DNA of 46,391 nucleotides from Megalodesulfovibrio gigas DSM 1382 = ATCC 19364. GTDB taxonomy: Bacteria > Desulfobacterota > Desulfovibrionia > Desulfovibrionales > Desulfovibrionaceae. Positions 42,714 through 46,391 of this stretch are shown piece by piece (the first letter of the stretch is position 1; every line of letters starts with the position of its first letter). Under the pieces are notes generated by a model. It did not search any database, was not told where the DNA came from, and worked only from the letters and a program-made list of their open reading frames with translations. Position numbers and translations under genes: made by a program. Location of the stretch: positions 370,200 through 416,590 of the forward strand of contig NC_022444.1 in assembly GCF_000468495.1 (NCBI RefSeq), read 5' to 3'.

Positions 42714-44210
42714 ATGGAACTCCTGGTCGTTATCTACATCGTCTGTGCGACCATCCTGACCATCTACGGCATCAACTGCCACGTGATGACGCACTTGTTT
42801 CAGCGTCGCGTGGCTGAATCGCGCAAGCGCGATGCCGCCGATCTGGAGGCCTTCTACGGCTCCCAGGGCCTGACTGTGGCCAACTCCGCCTGCGCCCGGC
42901 TGCCTCGTGTGACCACGCAGATTCCCATTTACAACGAAGCCAACGTCATCGCCCGGTGCATCGACGCCTGCGCGGCCATGGAATACCCTGCCGGCATGCA
43001 TGAAATCCAGGTTCTGGACGACTCCACCGACGAAACCCGCGACATCGTGGCTGCCAAGGTGGCCGAATGGCGCGCCAAGGGTGTGGACATCGTGCAGGTG
43101 CACCGCCCCGACCGCAAGGGCTTCAAGGCCGGCGCCCTGCGCTACGCCCAGGAATTCTGCAAGGGCGACTACATCGCCATCTTTGACGCAGACTTCGTGC
43201 CGCCCAAGGACTTCCTGCTGCGCTCCATCCCCTATTTTGTGGATCATCCCGAAATCGGCTTTGTCCAGGGCCGCTGGGACCACCTGAACCGCGACGAGAG
43301 CCTCATCACCCAGCTGCAGGCCGTGGGCATCGACGGGCACTTCATGATCGAGCAGAGCGCCCGCAACTACAATGGCCTGTACCTGAACTTCAACGGCACT
43401 GCCGGCGTGTTCAGCAAGAAAGCCATCTACGATGCCGGCAACTGGCAGGATGACACCCTGACCGAAGACATGGACCTGTCCTACCGCATCCAGCTCGTGG
43501 GCTACGACTGCCGCTTCCTCATCGATCTGGCCGTGCCTGCGGAAATCCCGGCCGACATGGCCGCCTTCAAGGCGCAGCAGTTTCGCTGGGCCAAGGGCTC
43601 CATCCAGACGGCCATCAAGCTCATGCCCCAGGTGATGATGCACAAGGGCTCCTTCTTCAAGAAGTTCCAGGCCTTCATGCACATGAGCCACTACGGCGTG
43701 CACCCCATCATGCTGTTCCTGGCCATTCTGGCCATGCCCGTGATGGCCATCGGCAATATCGGCTTTGAAGGCATGCCCTTCCTGGTCTTCATCACCCTGC
43801 TGCTGCTCTCCTGCTCCGGCCCCAACCGGCTGTACATGACGGCGCAGCGCGCCCTGGGCCATTCCTTCTGGAAGACCCTGGCGCTCATCCCGGCCATGGT
43901 GCTCTTCGGCTGCGGTCTGGCTGTGAACAACACCAAGGCCGTCATTGAAGCCGTGATGGGCAAGCAGAGCGCCTTTGTGCGCACGCCCAAGGCCGGCGTG
44001 AACGGCGGCGTCAAGCAGTACAAGGCCTCCCGCTCCAAGCAGCACATGTGGGAACTGCTGGCCGGCTCCTGGTGCATGATCGGCGTGGTGTGCTACTTTG
44101 CCGACGGCCACTATGCGGTGGGCCCCTTCCTGCTCATCTATGCCCTGGGCTTCCTGGGTGTGGGCGCCATGACCGTGGGGAACGCCTTCAAGTGGCTGCG
44201 CAACAAGTAG
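42714..44210 (+). CDS. Membrane GT2 glycosyltransferase (cellulose-synthase/glucomannan-synthase-like)
   Basis: 498 aa. One N-terminal membrane helix (LLVVIYIVCATILTIYG), a cytoplasmic GT-A domain and about four C-terminal helices. The processive GT2 motifs are complete: DDSTDET (UDP-binding Asp), DADF (metal-binding DxD type), TEDMDLSYR (catalytic ED) and QQFRWAKG (QxxRW). This layout is that of CslA/BcsA-related enzymes that make beta-glycans or glycolipids. Product unknown. No PilZ domain or other cellulose-synthesis genes are nearby. Ribosome site near the ATG is weak (AAGAAAG). It precedes another glycosyltransferase gene. Confidence 0.88.
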   Translation: MELLVVIYIVCATILTIYGINCHVMTHLFQRRVAESRKRDAADLEAFYGSQGLTVANSACARLPRVTTQIPIYNEANVIARCIDACAAMEYPAGMHEIQVLDDSTDETRDIVAAKVAEWRAKGVDIVQVHRPDRKGFKAGALRYAQEFCKGDYIAIFDADFVPPKDFLLRSIPYFVDHPEIGFVQGRWDHLNRDESLITQLQAVGIDGHFMIEQSARNYNGLYLNFNGTAGVFSKKAIYDAGNWQDDTLTEDMDLSYRIQLVGYDCRFLIDLAVPAEIPADMAAFKAQQFRWAKGSIQTAIKLMPQVMMHKGSFFKKFQAFMHMSHYGVHPIMLFLAILAMPVMAIGNIGFEGMPFLVFITLLLLSCSGPNRLYMTAQRALGHSFWKTLALIPAMVLFGCGLAVNNTKAVIEAVMGKQSAFVRTPKAGVNGGVKQYKASRSKQHMWELLAGSWCMIGVVCYFADGHYAVGPFLLIYALGFLGVGAMTVGNAFKWLRNK

Positions 44211-46309
44211 GCCCGCCGCGTTGCCTGCCGGCCCCCCTGCTGGGCTGCGCCGCCTGTCTGGCGGTCATGACCCAGCTGGGAGGCATCGGCCGCAACGCCC
44301 CGGCCATGGCGGCCCTCTGGCTCGCCGGCTTCGCGCTCCTGATCGTCTTTTACACGGGGACCGTCCGCAAGGATGGTCCCCGTTTGTTTTGGCCCATCCT
44401 CACCCTGGGCCTGCTGCTGCGCGGCCTCTTTTTTCTGCAGCTCGACGTCTCCAACGACGTCTATCGCTATGTCTGGGAAGGCTGGCTGCAGCTGCAGGGC
44501 ATCAATCCCTTTGCCTGGACGCCGGACGCCCCTGCCCTGGAGCCCCTGCGCGGCGGGCCCATGGCCTCCATCTGGCCGCACATCAACCATAAAGACTACG
44601 CCGCCGTCTATCCGCCCCTGGCCCAGCTGGTGTTCCGCCTGGCCGCGGCCTGCGCTCCCACGGTCCTCGCTGCCAAGACTGCGGTGCTGGCCTTCGAGCT
44701 GCTGACCCTGGCCTGCGTGGCCCGGCTGGTGCGGATCCGCGACCTGCCCGACGCCGCCCTGGCCCTCTACGCGCTCAACCCGCTGGTGCTGCTCTATTTT
44801 TCCGGCGAAGGACACCTGGACGCCATCATGGCCGGCTGCACGGCCGTGGCCCTGTTGTGCTTTCAGAAGAACCGGCCCGACTGGGACCGCCTGGGCTTTT
44901 GCTTCCTGGGTCTGGCCGGCATGGCCAAGTTCCTGGCCTTTGCGCTGCTGCCATGTTTTGTCACGCGCCGCAACGTCCGCGGGCTTTGGTGGGCCGCCCT
45001 GCCCCTTGTGCTCTGGCTACCGTTTGTGGATGCCGGCCCGGCCCTGCTGGAGTCCGTCCTGCAGTTCGGCCGGGAGATGCACTTCAACGATGTCCTGTGC
45101 AGTCTGCTGCGGCCGGTCTTCGGCGCGGCCACGCCCCTGGCTGCGGGCCTGGGCCTGCTTGTGACCCTGGCCGGCATCTGGCTCTCCGTGCAGGAACGGC
45201 TGCGCGCCGCGTTCCTGAGCAGTCTGGCGGTGCTGGTCTGGCTGCCCACCCTGCACCCCTGGTATCTGCTGCTGCCGGCCATGCTGCTGCCCCTGTTCCC
45301 CTCCCGGACGGTCCTGGCCCTCATGGGTGTGCAGGTCTGGACCTTTGCCGTGTACCACGTGGAATACCAGACGGGCATGTTTGCGGAAATCACCTGGCTG
45401 CGGGATCTGGCCCACCTCCCCGTGCTGGCCCTGCTGGTGCGGGGGCTCTGGCGAAGCGATGCCCTTTTGCCGCGGCGCTATCCGCCGCCGGCATCCCTGA
45501 GCGTCATCATTCCCGTGCTCAACGAGGCCGAGCGCCTGCGCCACTGTCTGGGCTCCCTGCGTCGGGCCGTGACCACGCTGCAGCACGCCCTGCCGCATCA
45601 GCGCCCCGTGGCGGTGGAAATCCTCGTGGCCGACGGCGGTTCCTACGACGACAGCCTGGACGTGGCCCGGGAGACGCGCTGTCTGGTGATCCATGCCCCG
45701 CGCGGCCGGGGCCGGCAGATCGCCGCGGCGGCCGACGTGGCCAGCGGCGACGTGCTCCTCATTCTGCATGCGGACGTGACCATCCATCCCGATGCCCTGG
45801 TGCGACTGGTGCACCTCCTGGACACCCGGCCCGAGGTCGTGCATGGCGCCCTGGGCATGGGCTTCGAATCCCGGCAGGACGAGTGGTGGGTCATCGCCAT
45901 GCTCAACGCCCTGCGGGCCCGCTGCACAGACATCTGTTTCGGGGATCAGGCCCAGTGGATCCGCCGCGAGCCCCTGCGGCAACTGGGTGGCTTTCCTGCA
46001 CAATGGCTCATGGAGGATGTGGAACTCTCCCTGCAGGCCAAGGAGCTTGGCCCGGCGCACGTCCAGCCCTGGCGGCAGGCCGGCGTCACGGCCTCCACCC
46101 GCGGCTGGCAGCGCAAGGGGCTGGGGCAGGGCTTGCGCGATGTGCTGTGGCTCTTCTTCCGCTACCTCGTCGAGCGCCGGCTGGGCATCGTGCAGGAGCA
46201 GGATCCCGAGGCGCGGCGCTACTACGAACGCTACTACGGCCGCGCCGCCCGGGAAGCCTGGGAAATCGAAGACGAATTTGAGATCGAGATCGAACGCTCC
46301 GTCTGGTGA
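44192..46309 (+). CDS. Fused glycosyltransferase: GT-C mannosyltransferase-like membrane domain plus GT2 domain
   Basis: About 705 aa. Residues 1-430 hold about ten to twelve membrane helices with the GT-C-like loop NDVYRYVWEG and the AVYPPLAQLVF motif found in GT87/mannosyltransferase-like proteins. From about residue 435 a soluble GT2 domain begins (SLSVIIPVLNEAERL, VADGGSYDDS, ILHADVTIHPDAL, FGDQAQWIRR, WLMEDVELS), resembling the small rSAM/selenodomain-associated transferase 2 family. The start is uncertain: the GTG at 44192 overlaps the previous gene by 19 bp and keeps the first helix, whereas the ATG at 44267 would cut into it. Possibly acts in glycolipid or surface-glycan assembly. Confidence 0.8.
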   Translation: MAAQQVGPPRCLPAPLLGCAACLAVMTQLGGIGRNAPAMAALWLAGFALLIVFYTGTVRKDGPRLFWPILTLGLLLRGLFFLQLDVSNDVYRYVWEGWLQLQGINPFAWTPDAPALEPLRGGPMASIWPHINHKDYAAVYPPLAQLVFRLAAACAPTVLAAKTAVLAFELLTLACVARLVRIRDLPDAALALYALNPLVLLYFSGEGHLDAIMAGCTAVALLCFQKNRPDWDRLGFCFLGLAGMAKFLAFALLPCFVTRRNVRGLWWAALPLVLWLPFVDAGPALLESVLQFGREMHFNDVLCSLLRPVFGAATPLAAGLGLLVTLAGIWLSVQERLRAAFLSSLAVLVWLPTLHPWYLLLPAMLLPLFPSRTVLALMGVQVWTFAVYHVEYQTGMFAEITWLRDLAHLPVLALLVRGLWRSDALLPRRYPPPASLSVIIPVLNEAERLRHCLGSLRRAVTTLQHALPHQRPVAVEILVADGGSYDDSLDVARETRCLVIHAPRGRGRQIAAAADVASGDVLLILHADVTIHPDALVRLVHLLDTRPEVVHGALGMGFESRQDEWWVIAMLNALRARCTDICFGDQAQWIRREPLRQLGGFPAQWLMEDVELSLQAKELGPAHVQPWRQAGVTASTRGWQRKGLGQGLRDVLWLFFRYLVERRLGIVQEQDPEARRYYERYYGRAAREAWEIEDEFEIEIERSVW

Positions 46310-46341
46310 CGGCAGGCGCGAGGTGCAGCCCCCTAGAGCAC

Positions 46342-46391
46342 GTTTTTTTGAAAAAAACTCTCGGGGGAACACCTTTCTGAAGAAAGGTTCT
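46342..46391 (+). repeat. Dispersed hairpin element, cut by window edge
   Basis: GTTTTTTTGAAAAAAAC (46342-46358) is followed by CTCTC and then a 30-bp stretch identical to 33855-33884, the left half of the hairpin core. It lies 32 bp after the glycosyltransferase stop and is presumably its terminator. The right arm is outside the window. Confidence 0.7.

Noticed and set aside
46342-46358. GTTTTTTTGAAAAAAAC as a stand-alone terminator.
   Set aside because: An A/T stem with a single-base loop cannot fold as drawn. It is better read as the left flank of the dispersed hairpin element.
1-46391. CRISPR array, prophage, insertion sequence or genomic island.
   Set aside because: No regularly spaced repeats, transposase, integrase or phage genes were seen, and the tRNA genes have no flanking attachment-site duplication in the window.

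Overview
The window is a 46.4-kb piece of a GC-rich bacterial chromosome that looks like a sulfate-reducing deltaproteobacterium of the Desulfovibrio group (Desulfovibrionaceae). The evidence is the gene content: a complete-looking mra/dcw cell-wall and division cluster, multihaem c-type cytochromes, a haem-binding chemoreceptor of DcrA type, a sigma-54 activator with a cysteine-rich PAS domain, and many hairpin repeats at gene ends. I cannot name the species. There are no insertion sequences, phage genes or CRISPR arrays, and base composition is even, so this reads as native chromosome.

Layout. 1-403 is the 3' end of a chemoreceptor. 789-17676 (minus strand) is the dcw cluster, transcribed mraZ, rsmH, ftsL, ftsI, murE, murF, mraY, murD, ftsW, murG, murC, ftsQ, ftsA, ftsZ. 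Gaps are mostly short or overlapping and murB is not present. A three-repeat MraZ operator lies upstream of mraZ. 18083-19081 is an HD-GYP protein. 19193-21948 (minus) is a four-gene unit: universal stress protein, thioredoxin-like protein, periplasmic peroxiredoxin and CobT. 22196-22361 holds tRNA-Val and tRNA-Asp. 22597-27791 (minus) runs rplU, rpmA, obgE, proB, a UPF0104 membrane protein and thiD, with a promoter inside the 3' end of a degenerate esterase gene (27821-28780).

28902-33828 (plus) carries a TPR protein behind a leader terminator, a secreted protein of unknown function, a membrane protein with a SWIM-like zinc motif and a SulP anion transporter. 34025-42009 is the most distinctive part. 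A minus-strand operon encodes a Tat-exported four-cluster ferredoxin, a small membrane cytochrome b, an octahaem cytochrome c of the tetrathionate-reductase family and a second cytochrome b. It is preceded by a candidate sigma-54 promoter and diverges from a sigma-54 activator whose PAS domain is cysteine-rich. A tetrahaem cytochrome c and a haem-binding chemoreceptor follow, spaced like an operon. I infer a connected unit that senses redox state or an electron acceptor, controls a quinol-linked periplasmic reductase and steers motility. 42103-46309 has a VOC-fold protein, a processive-type GT2 glycosyltransferase and a fused GT-C/GT2 glycosyltransferase.

Calls rest on reading the translated sequence and motifs by eye. 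No database search was possible. Start codons were chosen from ribosome binding sites and overlaps with neighbours.
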